A stretch of 64,000 nucleotides of DNA. Origin: Prostheceraeus crozeri. Lineage: Eukaryota; Platyhelminthes; Polycladida; Euryleptidae. Under the pieces are notes generated by a model. It was not told where the DNA came from. It searched no databases and saw only the letters and a list, made by a program, of their open reading frames with translations. Of this stretch, positions 23,131 to 33,330 are shown one piece after another. How positions within the stretch are numbered: the first letter of the stretch is position 1; every line of letters begins with the position of its first letter. Position numbers and translations under genes: made by a program. Location of the stretch: NCBI GenBank assembly GCA_907163375.1, contig CAJQUW010011496.1:1-64000 (forward strand), read 5' to 3'.

Positions 23131-24513
23131 CAGTCTCTTGCAAAAGTTTAAGAACACTTGCAAAAAACGCCAATTTTCATTTCAGTTCCATCCTATTAAT
23201 AATATTCATACAAATTTTAGAATGCATGAAATGAAATAATACAAAATGTATAAAACTGCTTCAAAAACTAATAGCGGTTCCAATAACCTTTACTTTCAAT
23301 GATGGCTGCCAGACGACGAGGGATTGACTTAACTAACTCCGCACAGTATTCTGTTGATAATTTCGTTGTCCAATCTGCCTTGATGCAATTTCTAAGTCAA
23401 TTGCACTCTTCGGTCGCATAGCTGCCACATGGTCCTTCATCACAGACCATAAATTCTCGATGGGATTACAGTCCGGAGAATTTCCGAGCCATTTGAGGAC
23501 ATTGACGGAATTTGAGCGCAACCAATCAGATACGATTTTGGCGTGGTGACATGGAGCGCTATCATGCATCAGTGTTTCTGTATTATGGATATCCATATGT
23601 AAACGAAGTTTGTCTTTTAGAACGTTGAGGTACATTTTACCGTTCATTGTCATTCCTGTAGGAAGGAAAAATATGCCGGCGCGACCTTTTGCAGACATTG
23701 AGCCCCAGACCATCTGCTTCATAGTCTGGATCACATAACGTGGATGGTGCATTGTCTTCGGCCATGCTTGATGCGACTACCAAATTGTTCGAATGTTGAC
23801 TCATCTGTCCATAAGACTTTTTCCCAATCTTCTGTTGTGTAGTGAAGATAGCGCCGAGCAAACTCTAAGCGAGCTTTCGCCATTTTGGGAGTGAGCTTTG
23901 GCTTTTTCGCAGGTCTGTAACTCTTAAGACCAAGATTATTACAGAGCCTTCTGGAAAGAGTAGATGAAGAGGCTTTGATTCCAGCTAAATGCACCTCAGC
24001 TTTGATTTCTCGCAGCGACATTGAAGGTTTCTTCATTACCATTCTCTTCAGTGTCCGTTCATCCCTCCTAGTTAGAGCTTCTGGACGACCAATTCAGGGA
24101 GAATCATTAAATGAGCCAGGCGCAGATTTCCGAATCGCCAAGTTTACTGAACATACAGAAATTCCCAGCTGTGCTGCTATTCGACGTTGACTCATACCAG
24201 CTTCTGCTAATATTGCTGCTTGAGCTCTCACTGTAGGCAGAATGGATTTTCTTCGACCCATCGTGCAGATTATCTTTCGAATGAACGAGTCTTTCCACTG
24301 CATTAGTATGTGCGGATAGTGTTACTAAAAATAGACTCTGGGCTTCCCACGATATTAATAGTAAATGATTTCTCTCTAAACATATCTATTGTGAAACGTC
24401 TCCAATAACAATGCCGTATGAGAAACCCGCTTTGAAAGATTCTGCAACATATACGTTGAGATACATAAAAAGATCAGAAAAGATAAGTGTTCTTAAACTT
24501 TTGCAAGAGACTG
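23131..24513 (-). mobile_element. Complete Tc1-like transposon
   Basis: The terminal inverted repeats are 29 bp and perfect (CAGTCTCTTGCAAAAGTTTA... at 23131-23159, complement at 24485-24513). Both ends are flanked by TA (23129-23130, 24514-24515), the Tc1/mariner target duplication. The length is 1,383 bp, normal for the group, and one transposase frame fills the minus strand. Confidence 0.95.
23268..24261 (-). pseudogene. Tc1-like DD34E transposase (broken)
   Basis: The frame starts at ATG 24261 (MGRRKS...), although an in-frame ATG also lies at 24303. N-terminal helix-turn-helix regions (AGMSQRRIAAQLGIS; STLSRRLCNNLGL) are followed by the catalytic core: LWTDEST (first Asp), LMHDSAPCHHAKIVSDW (second Asp) and SPDCNPIENLW (Glu). 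The transposase cuts and pastes its own ends at TA. There is one in-frame TGA at 24094 and frameshifts near 23745 and 23375. The corrected reading ends with ...GYWNRY at the stop 23268. Otherwise nearly complete, so a recently dead copy. Confidence 0.9.
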
Positions 24514-24719
24514 TAAGCACAAATACAAAGAATGCACTTCAATTACTTGATTCTTCTCATTTATTGAAACTTGGACTTGGGTTTTGGGCTTCGACCCAAA
24601 ACGTGTGTTGGGTGTACCCAATATAAGGTTTTGCCCAGCCTTGTGGGAGATCAGCAGGGGGGGGGGAGAAATTCGTACCCCCAGTGGGTAAAAACCCCGT
24701 TCGGAAAATCACTCCAACA

Positions 24720-25200
24720 CAAATTGTTTAGCTTCCTCTCAGAACTCCTTCACTCCGTCTCGAAAGACATTGTGAATTATACGAAGATTGCAGCGTATGA
24801 ATGGTGCAAGACCTCTATGACCAATCTCTCTCTTGTCCTCGTTGATTTTGTTCCAAATGGGTTTGCTGACGCTTGGACCATCTGAGCCTAAACTGATGAG
24901 CTGCTTTAGAGGCAGTTCGAATCCTTCTTCACTCAAAGTCTGAATAATGGCTTGAGAAACCTGGTCACCTTTGACATGGCCGAACATCAGAGCCTTCAAA
25001 AAACGAGCTTGAATTTGACCCGTTTTTCAGACCAATATCTGACAAGCAAGTCACATTGCTTCCGTTTTCGCGAATTTTCGGTTTTGTCAAACATCAGTGT
25101 GAATGCAACTCCAGATTCGCGTACATCTTTACACAATTCTCGTCGAAAGTGGACAATAGAGAGTTCTGAACATCACGCTAACGCACAATAATCTCTCAAA
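24720..25200 (-). pseudogene. hAT transposase, N-ward piece (outer element)
   Basis: The minus strand reads FTLMFDKTENSRKRKQCDLL (a DxT-type catalytic box), VRYWSEKRVKFKLVF, then KALMFGHVKGDQVSQAIIQT and LISLGSDGPSVSKPIWNKIN (the second acidic box) and CNLRIIHNVFRDGVKEF. This is the RNase H-like catalytic part of a hAT transposase of the DUF4371-like group. One frameshift lies near 24995. It leads on to the C-terminal pieces at 18803-19960 and 12922-13365 once the insertions are removed. The N-terminal zinc finger is not recognised. Confidence 0.8.
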
Positions 25201-25630
25201 ACGGACTAATGTAAAATGTTGTAAATTATATATTTTTCACACTAATCAATACGTATTGGTGTCGCATCACTACGTACCTCGTTGTTAAGTTTATGACTAA
25301 TAAAAATAAGGAATATAATGAGAGTGAGGGTGATTGGATGAGTACTTTGATGATGGTAGGACGCTAGATATTTTCGATATTTTGCATTTTTGTTTTTTAA
25401 AGTTTTCTAGTTATTCGTTGAATTCATTATCAAAATCACTGCTAATTAAAGAACATCCAAAATGTAGGTAAAAGCAGGTATTTCGAGGAAAAGTAGGTGC
25501 ACTTGAAAGCCTACATTTGCCATCAGGCCTACCTATGTGATTTCCTAGTTTTTCAAAATTAAAAAATAGGCAAAAATATTTTAACAAATTGTCACAAAAG
25601 GTCGTTCAGCCTACAGCTATGCATCTAAGC

Positions 25631-25690
25631 CAGGGGTGCGCAGCCCTTCACATTTTTCGGACGACATTCCGAAGGCCGAAAGAATAACGG
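25631..25690 (-). repeat. hAT terminal repeat (CAGGGGTGCGCAG)
   Basis: The CAGGGGTGCGCAG sequence followed by a CGGACGACATTCCG/CGGCCGCAC region is the common terminal sequence of ZBED5/GTF2IRD2-like hATs. It lies about 630 bp beyond the C-terminal stop of the transposase at 26315, so it is the likely 3' end of that element. The matching right end was not found. Confidence 0.55.
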
Positions 25691-28017
25691 CCGCACTTAA
25701 TGTGTGCAAACTACATGTAGGTCAACAGCTAATCCTTTTTATACTCCACCACTCGAATTAGCTTTCCCTGATGAGTCAGGCAGTGAAAATCGCATAAGGC
25801 CCTACTTCGTAAAGAATGAGTTCGCAATTTCACCAATATGCTACCCACGGTCATTTTTGACCCGGAAAGATTTAAACCTTAAGGTGTTATTAGCACTTGA
25901 AAAATTGAAAGCATGTTTTTGTAAGGGCAACCGAAGGAGAGGACACTTTACTGAGCTACTGTAATAACCGAGTTAATGAGTAGGGCCTACGTGTAAAGGA
26001 ATCACGAACCATACAAAATTCATTCATCACGGAGCCGGTCTCTTCTAGGCATTTACTCGTATATAGGCCTACGCATTTCTAGAAGATCGTATATAAGCCT
26101 CTCTACCCTGCGTTTTTATTGAAGTTATGAAGTATCTTATTATTACTAATCATGCAGTTCTTTCGCAACCCAAAACGTGAGCTTTGGATTTAATCATAAA
26201 TGTGAAATAAAAACACAACTGAAATTTTAACTTACCTTTTTCATGAAAATACACAAAATATAAACAGGTAGAAATACAGCATTTTGTAAAGAAATTACAA
26301 TATCAGTATAAGACTCAGTGACTAACTTGCTGCTGTCTGTCGTTAACCAAACTTTGAAAATCAGGCAGTTGAGAGGATGTCATTAAACGTAAACTATTCT
26401 CCAGATTGTTTTTAAGTGCGTCCGGTACTTGTTCTTTATGAACTTCAATTTAGAGAACGCTGCCTCGCAGGCGTATGTGTGCTTCCAAATAGAACTAAAA
26501 CCACAGAATTAGATTCATCTGCGCGCGCTTCGGTTTTCAAGAAAGGAAGAATTTTATGTAACCTTAATATCGAAATGGCACATCACAGAATTAGACAACT
26601 TGCTTCTTCTCGAATGGATAATTCGTGCATCGCTTGCTATTGGAAATGGAAAACAATAAGCTGTCAGCAGAGGACACCAGGGCCAGTGAGAGAGGCGTGA
26701 GTGCTGTGATATCACTTCGCACACACACCAAATCACACATCGATGCCCGGCTTCAATTCAGCGCATGCACTATAGTGAGCAATGCCGAGGAGAGGATGTG
26801 AAATCATCAAGTGAACTAATTTTCGTACGCCTGCTACTTTCTTTAATAATGATCGGAAGGGTCAACATTATGGAGAAAACTTGTGCGCAATGATCTGAAT
26901 TCTTCGAATCTGAAGGAATTTTGGCAATCGAAGCACTTTGCTGGAACTCACATTAATCCACAAGCGACGCACGACTTTTTTTCCTATGTCTGTAAGGTAT
27001 AAGGAATTCCTTTTTGCCCACTTAATAGGCTCCTCGATGTGCCGTCAATTTCGTATTAATCACACTTCTAGCAAACCGAAGCAGATAAACAAAATATTTA
27101 ATCCTGTGACTAAAACAGTTCGGACCAACTCTCGCAATCTTGGATATTCTACAGCTGATTTCCATATTTCATGTAAAATACCACCATTTTCGATCTGTTT
27201 CACAAGACAATCATTCGCCTTCAACTTGATCACTTCCATTTGAAGTTCGAATAGAACCTCTTCGATTTGGATCAGGTGTGGCAAGGCAACCAGTTTCATT
27301 TTAAGTGCAAGTGTGTTGAAGAAGTCGAACCGCGCATTAAATTCTTAGTTGATCGCATCAAAGACTTAGCAAAGTGACAGAAGGGAACGTATCCGGGTTT
27401 GATTTCTTCTTTCAAGAGCTCGGAAAGTTGAGGGAAGTGAAAATATTGTCGCTGCAGAATATGTTTCTTTAGAAAGCAGCATTTATCGGAGAACTCATGA
27501 ACCTTTCGATACAAGAAGCAGACTGTCAATGATTTCCCTTGCAAAGCAGTATTCAGGTTGTTGATGCACGTCAGAAGATCAACTAAAAATGCCAAAGAAA
27601 TAATTGAAGTCTCATCATCTAAAGGACAGTCGCGTAGAATAAAATGCACTTATTTCCTTTCGAAGTTGGAGAACACGAGACATCGCATCACCTTGAGACA
27701 ACCACCGGACAGACGTATGATACACGATATCTGCAGAATTTGCGCTGTCTTCTAAAAGTTGACGAAACTGGCGATGACAAAGTGCAGTTGAGCGAATGAA
27801 CACTATGATGCCTTGCTTTTTGCAGATGTCGTCAAAGTCAGCGATCCTAGCGCAGAGCACTTCTTGATGGATGATGCAGTTCAGCGAAATAACTGTGTCG
27901 ATTCGATGTTCCTCTTTCACTTGCTACTTTATTCGCGCAACGAAGCCACTTTCTTTTCCAACCATGGCAGGGGCTCCATCTGTGCACATGCCTCGTAAGT
28001 TGACTAGGTCTAACTTC

Positions 28018-28232
28018 TTTTTTTTTTTTTTTACGGATTTTACGTCACTTTTTACCCCTACTGGGGCCTTGGACGGTGCTGACTTAGGTCAGACTTTGTT
28101 TGGAGCGTTGTGGTGCTTTGTAGTCCGGATGCCCTTCCTGCCGACTTCCAATGACACTTTCCGGGTTCGACCTCTGGACCATGAGATCGCTAGTCCAAGT
28201 GCGCAACCACTGTGCCACGGACACCACAGTGT
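28018..28232 (-). repeat. tRNA-derived SINE with poly(A) tail
   Basis: On the minus strand the head CCGTGGCACAGTGGTTGCGC (A box) is followed by a GGTCGAACCC B box, an AAGGGCATCCG body and a terminal A run (T run on plus, 28018-28032). TAACTTC flanks it on both sides (28011-28017, 28233-28239), a short likely target duplication. It sits inside the ZBED5-like hAT. Head and body relate it to the SINE at 1556-1935. Confidence 0.85.
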
Positions 28233-28667
28233 TAACTTCGATTGAGTTAAATCATCCAATACAGAAATATGACTTCTCCTCGCGTATGGGTCGATAAAGT
28301 CGCCACAGAAAGAAGCTCTTCAGTTAGCTCAAAGGTCGAAGATAGGGAGATCTGGCTTACGGAACTCTTGTTCGAGACTAGATTTTTGCTGTCGAGCGAT
28401 GTTTGATTGTCGGCGTTGAATTATATCACCAGACAGATAATTTTTCGTACCCGCTTACTTTACCAGGTTGTAGACATTTTACGACGTCGAGAATACAATC
28501 TTTCACGATTTCACCATCCGAAAATGGTTTACCAGCGGCTCTATATGGGCCACTCTATAGGATACTTCGCTGAGTGTGTTCGCATACTTTGCAAAGGCGG
28601 TAACCATGCACGCAGATTTTTCTCTCCTCGCCTTGTAGATTTGTGATAGAGTGAGATTCGTGGGGAC

Positions 28668-29758
28668 TAGGGATTGCAATCTCGGGATCCCACGATCCCG
28701 AGATTAGACCAAAATCATCGGGATTACAATCCCGGGATTGCAAATAAGAATTTCAGGCTTGTGACTAGCAACAACAAAATGACATAATAGAGATATTTTT
28801 GTGTGAATTGTGACACGTCTGTTCAACATGTAACTTCACGGCTATTTCTGACATCAATGATTAAGTGTGTGTCCAATTCGTGTGTATATGACCTATTCTC
28901 CCACCACGTCACATGAAAATGAAGCCCGCTGTATGTTTCACACACATTTTCTGCCATACAGATGAATGGATTTCTCTTTTTCATGCGTCACGTTACATCC
29001 AACATGCAGTCAACGTACGAGATAGCGGCTTTAGGGAAGACCGCACGATGTCTCTCTAACGTGCGCTTAGACGTTAATGAATTCTATAGCTCTACTGAAA
29101 AAGAGGATTTGTTTTCTCATTATCACATGCTTCGAACTTCTATTGATGCGACAATGAAACCGGGTAAAACAGTGATTTGATGATCTCAAAGTCATGAAAG
29201 GCAACTTACCTATAACCTACAATTACAAATAATAAATAAATTATTTAAATATATGAGTAGACTATTAACATGTACCGGTACTGCACATGAAATTACAATT
29301 GACGATATGTAGAATAACTACACAAATAATCGCTAAACATCCATTGACATCTAATGCTCAAATATCGCCGAGTAGCAAACTTAGTGTAACGAAATATCAA
29401 TCTCCGGTTCTCTAGAAGATGGACATCGTTCGTAATTATACTTATTAAAGATGAAGGGGCTCGCCAGCGATCTACAACGTAAAAAGGGGTCGTACGGCGA
29501 AGAAAGTTGGGAACCACTGATATAGACTATATATAAGTTTTAAGGTTTTAAATCACCATAAATCGTTGCTTTAACAAAACTTAACACGAAACAATTGACA
29601 GTTCAATTCATGTATGGCTGTTGAATTTATAATATATAATATATCATACGTCAAATAGACCCGGAAGTATCTATAGTAGAGACACTATCAGAACTCTAGG
29701 ATCACGTCAATCCGGGGATCCCGGGATTGGAGAAAATGGACCGGGATTGAAATCCCTA
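28668..29758. mobile_element. Non-autonomous hAT (TAGGGATT ends) nested in hAT
   Basis: The ends TAGGGATTGCAATCTCGGGA (28668) and its imperfect complement (ending 29758) are inverted repeats rich in CCCGGGAT. Flanks GTGGGGAC and GTGACGAC share 6 of 8 bases. The interruption falls between the BED-like finger and the following helices of the ZBED5-like transposase, which confirms both boundaries. No transposase is visible. A second hAT-type end (CAGTGGTTCCCAACTTTC on the minus strand, ending 29519) occurs inside without a partner. Confidence 0.7.
29487..29519 (-). repeat. Solo hAT terminal repeat
   Basis: On the minus strand CAGTGGTTCCCAACTTTC is a widespread hAT end. No matching end was found, so it is a leftover, possibly captured by the surrounding element. 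Confidence 0.4.
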
Positions 29759-29833
29759 GTGACGACGGTAGTGTTGTTTCGCATTATCACTTTTTACGGT
29801 CTTAATTACTTCTTCGCAAATGAGACACTTCAT

Positions 29834-30375
29834 AAGTCCATTTGGTATCGCAGTAACAAAAATTCAACTTCCCAACTTTTATTGAATCGGTGTTTTTCTT
29901 CGAGTAACAATCGCTTTCTCTTCAAGAGCGCGATTCAATCCGTTGTTTCACATAAGCGCACAACACTACCGTTGCAGAAACTGATCTAGCAGGCATCCTT
30001 ATTCAGGTCATGGACTTGAAGCTGACGCGCGCGAACAATGCGAGCTAGTTACAGTTGTCCCTTTTGTTTCTTTTAGCTGATGACTCCGGCCATGAATGCA
30101 CATGAATGTAACTTCCCTAAGATATTCTATTCATGAGTTATCGAACTGCTTGAACGCCGTCATCGCGCCTGCAGGCGCGCATTTCTCCAAGCACCATGGG
30201 TATAAAGGTGTTCGACGGTTACAAAGTGACTAGTATTCTACTACAGTGACGATCATAGGCGTCGATTTAGTCTGAACTCAGGGGGGCTCAGTATGGCTTA
30301 ATTCCTCATATGGGCGCATTACTCATGCTCGCACACTTGTAAAACCATGTCCGCCAGAATCATATCAACACTGCT
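29834..30375. other. No recognised gene
   Basis: This is probably the 5' flank of the ZBED5-like hAT plus host sequence. A GC-richer palindromic patch (GCGCCTGCAGGCGC, near 30165-30178) is visible. A terminal repeat matching 25631 was looked for and not seen. Confidence 0.4.
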
Positions 30376-30924
30376 TTACCAGATATTCCATGTTGAAATA
30401 TCATATATACCGGCATTATATGATTTAAGTTGTGAAGCCAGGGTAGACCAGATGTTCGGTTGTGAAAAATTTCGCTTACCGCGGGTAAGCATGGTCACGT
30501 TCTGAACGGCATCGCGAATTGGTGCGTAAGTCTGATTACCAACAGTATTGAAACTGCTGAGGTCAAAGTCTAGTTCGTTCAAGAGGACAATAGGGTAATA
30601 CTTCTTACACACTATGACAAAATTGCTGGCGGCCTTATCTGGCAGAGTAATGATGTATTCCTTCTGAAAGTTTGAAATGAAGTTTCTACACTCCTAACAT
30701 CTTAGTACTTCCAGCGAATGCAAAGATGGAAAGTTAGTACTTAGGAAGGATATGCGATTATCCATTATCTTGAGGACAGCATCAGACCAATCCAGGAAGT
30801 CAGAATTCTTAAGGGCGCGCTTTCTACAGGACTCTCCAATAAAGGTAACTAATGCATTTTTAACGCCGACTTTAACAAAATCCCAAGACTTGTGAATAGG
30901 TTCTCTGTAATTGGTTATTGTCAT
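30376..30924 (-). pseudogene. Reverse transcriptase N-terminal relic
   Basis: Two open stretches in one frame (30694-30924 and 30376-30693) are separated by a single stop at 30694. The key segment YIITLPDKAASNFVIVCKKY (about 30607-30665) is the (V)PxDKAxNNxxxVCKxxY motif that opens the RT of the DFSTLY-type family whose palm relic lies at 8920-9431. No palm follows, so only the N-terminal part was inserted or survives. It lies on the same strand as the PA-domain exon and inside its presumed intron. Confidence 0.55.
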
Positions 30925-31034
30925 TGTCAGCTTATGAACTTATTATGCCTATTCATTGGTTGCACCTTTGCAAAAGTATTCCTACCTAGATTAATGACAA
31001 ATCTTCAGGAAAGAGTAGAATAAATATAACTCAC

Positions 31035-31649
31035 CTCGCTTGCTGGCCTTTATATTGGCGGCTCCAAACCCAGGTCCATTTGCAGTAAAGGTATTTCGAG
31101 AAGAAACTGATTTGGGCATTGGAGAGCCTTCGTTGCCATACATTATGACACCACTAGCATTACTTTTTTCGAAAAGGTTGGTGATCTTCTGGGAATTATC
31201 GCACCTGGTGCTGGCTTTCACGACAGCGATCCAAGGCCGACGACCAGGGTTGAGTATGTTACCACACGCGTCACCAGCCCCATCCAATGGATGTGATAAG
31301 GATTTTCCGGTATCAGGGGAGACGCTTCTGACAATTACCAGCAATCCGGACACTTCATTCGGATCATATGACCTCAACTCACTAGGGGGAGGATGGAGGA
31401 GGTGATTATGCTCTATATTCCTGGTTTGCCAAAATTTTTTCTGATCCTGTCCTCTGCGGCTAAACTCAGAGTCACTGTAATTCACCATAATACGAATTTC
31501 GTTCGTATGATGATACAGCTGAGGTGACATCTGCTCAACTGGTCGATCACTGGACATTCCACGAGAGAAATGAGCACTGCCGATGGTTTGCAGAAATAGC
31601 CAAGAATAGGCAAGCAGACCAAGGCTCCACATCGTTCGCTTGTCAGCTA
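31035..31649 (-). CDS. PA-domain protein exon (Goliath/RNF-like), partial
   Basis: This is the only host exon I can support. On the minus strand a TTTATTATTTTCAG acceptor ends at 31650 and the exon runs to a GTGAGT donor starting at 31034. The ATG at 31632 is the likely start: MWSLGLLAYSWLFLQ begins a signal peptide with a plausible cut near residue 20. About 199 residues follow. The C-terminal half resembles a protease-associated domain (RRPWIAVVKASTRCDNSQKI, then EKSNASGVIMYGNEG), as in Goliath, RNF13, RNF130/150 or ZNRF3/RNF43-type membrane E3 ligases. The transmembrane and RING exons are not in the window; the open frame past the donor is intron. Family is moderately sure, subfamily unknown. 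Confidence 0.65.
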
Positions 31650-32304
31650 CTGAAAATAATAAAGGAGAATTGTCTATTGGAGTACAATAGTTGTAAATAA
31701 AAGTCACCGATTTCATATCCAATGTGAAGTGACCAACTCAACTACTGAAATTTTGGTAGCGAAAGCTGAGTGAGGAATGGAATCGGCAACATGAAGTCTT
31801 AAAAGATGGCTCATAAATAGGAAGTTGCAAAAGATAAAATATACATGCATATTAGCTTAAGTAAAACAACAGAAGTCGCACGCACAGAGGACCTACGTGA
31901 GCTGCTGAGAGCTGTCATCGAAGCAACTTCGCACAAATAGGAAGTTGTATCAAATTACGAATATAGAATTTGCATCAGCAAGAATTTGAATATGTTTGAA
32001 AAAACATTTTCATTGATATAATGGGTTGTACGGTCATGTGTCCATTAGATCCTGGCGCCGACTACCCTTTGGATAGGGTTTAACATATTCCCGAATTTCA
32101 TAGAACCGATACTTTGAAGGAAGGAAAGAACGTATCGCATCTTGTTGGAAATTATTATCTGTACCCAGACTGACATGGCAACTGAACTGCCCAATTATTA
32201 ACTGCGTGAGAATCAACTATGAATTGCATTATGTTACAAGTAATAATGAAAACTACATACAATGAAAATGACCTTTTTCTGAATAATTATTATTTAATGA
32301 TAAG
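31650..32304. other. No recognised feature; upstream of PA-domain exon
   Basis: Presumed intron or 5' region of the PA-domain gene. No clear promoter element or second exon could be identified. Confidence 0.35.
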
Positions 32305-32306
32305 TA

Positions 32307-32471
32307 CAGTATAATCCCGTTATACCGTACACATAACATATTACCGGCAAAATATCCTATCTGACTTATATCAAAGCACCCTGGTTATAGCGTACACGAC
32401 TATAAGCACAATTGGATATAACGGACATTTTTCTCAATCCCATGAGTGTACATTATAACGGGATTATACTA
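32307..32471. mobile_element. Short pogo/Tigger-like MITE
   Basis: The left end CAGTATAATCCCGTTATA follows a TA. The right end TATAACGGGATTATACT is its complement over 17 bases. The length is about 165 bp with no coding. The CAGTATAATCCCGTTATA sequence is of the kind seen at pogo/Tigger-type ends. The right TA is not intact (ACTAAA). Confidence 0.7.
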
Positions 32472-32497
32472 AATTAATCAATCAATCAGTAAAGTCA

Positions 32498-32974
32498 ATA
32501 GAATAGCACTAAGCTTCCGAACAGAAACCACGTAATAAAAAACCAACAGTTTTTTGCAAGGCCTTTCACCTGCGTCTTACATACAGGCATCTTCAGGCAA
32601 TTGTGTTATTCTTCACATTTGAGATAATATATATACATCGTCAATTAACTTTCAAACATCACTGTCCAAGCATGTCAAATCAGTTAGCACATGATATGAA
32701 AGGGAATCTTTTCATCAAGTCTTAACAATAGGGAGTCACACCTGCTATTGTTAAGACTTGATGAAAAGATTCCCTTTCATATCATGTGCTAACTGATTTG
32801 ACATGCTTGGACAGTGATGTTTGAAAGTTAATTGACGATGTATATATATTATCTCAAATGTGAAGAATAACACAATTGCCTGAAGATGCCTGTAAGACGC
32901 AGGTGAAAGGCCTTGCAAAAAACTGTTGGTTTTTTATTACGTGGTTTCTGTTCGGAAGCTTAGTGCTATTTTAT
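32498..32974. repeat. Near-perfect foldback, 230-bp arms
   Basis: The left arm 32498-32731 and right arm 32745-32974 are reverse complements apart from a 4-base indel and a few end mismatches. The loop is 13 bases. Each arm carries a hammerhead-like motif in its 3'-outward orientation (plus at 32880-32908). The arrangement matches the outward-facing 3' ends of the head-to-head Penelope-like insertions elsewhere, so this is probably a very short example of the same event. No coding is present. Confidence 0.9.
32880..32908 (+). ncRNA. Hammerhead-like motif in foldback arm
   Basis: CTGAAGA, one T, then a stem GCCTG/CAGGT with loop TAAGACG, then GAAA. Compared with a canonical core (CUGAUGA...GAAA) the fourth core position is A and an extra U precedes stem II. 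The reverse-complement copy lies at 32568-32596. Activity is doubtful; the layout is the same as in the other Penelope-like 3' flanks here. Confidence 0.45.
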
Positions 32975-33330
32975 TGATTAAGTATGACCACGTTGAACAA
33001 TTAATCAGTAAAGTAATTAGCAATTTTACTAGCAAAGAATTATCTTGTTAATTAACAATTTAATTAGTAAAAAGCAAACTAATTGGCAGGAACCTCATAA
33101 GCTTTCAGAAGAGAACTCACAAACCATCGTTTCGTAGGCCAAAGTATGCACTCATCACTTAGATGTTGTCTTATGAACAGAAACGCAGTCTTGACCTTGT
33201 CTTTCGACAAAAATTGCCACCCGTCCACATTCCACCGAGGTTTGTTTTAATGTCAGAAATGATATAAACTAAACTAGAACAGAAAGTCAGGGTGGCCGCA
33301 TAAAATTATTGAAAAAATCGTGTATATTCG

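Larger units (their letters stand above)
12279..25512 (-). mobile_element. hAT element expanded by nested insertions
   Basis: The ends are inverted repeats of AGGCTTTCAAGTGCACCT (left from 12279, right ending 25512). They are flanked by 8-bp near-duplicates, ATATTTGC (12271-12278) and ACATTTGC (25513-25520), the 8-bp length typical of hAT. The transposase lies on the minus strand in three pieces: 24720-25200, 18803-19960 and 12922-13365. These follow one another in the order expected of a single protein once the insertions are set aside: a LINE (13374-18802, itself holding a hAT at 15955-17441) and an unexplained stretch with a Tc1 derivative, a non-autonomous hAT and a full Tc1 (about 19905-24716). 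Confidence 0.8.
26315..29833 (-). pseudogene. ZBED5/GTF2IRD2-like hAT transposase (interrupted)
   Basis: Pieces in order on the minus strand: a BED-like finger (MKCLICEEVIK...AKQHYRRH, about 29757-29833); a helical region (AFAKYANTLSEVSYRVAHIE, then GEIVKDCILDVVKC, about 28440-28620); a catalytic box (MCTDGAPAMVGK, about 27960-27995); NCIIHQEVL, SVRWLSQGDAMSRVLQLRKE (27615-27920) and SLAFLVDLLTCINNLNTALQ (27296-27649); and the dimerisation region TYACEAAFSKLKFIKNKYRT with a terminal LPDFQSLVNDRQQQVSH, stop at 26315. A SINE (28018-28232), another hAT (28668-29758) and a 600-bp unexplained stretch (about 26495-27080) split it; stops and frameshifts add to the decay. Confidence 0.85.

Noticed and set aside
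31040-31405. 121-codon plus-strand frame
   Set aside because: Antisense of the PA-domain exon, which has splice sites and recognisable motifs.
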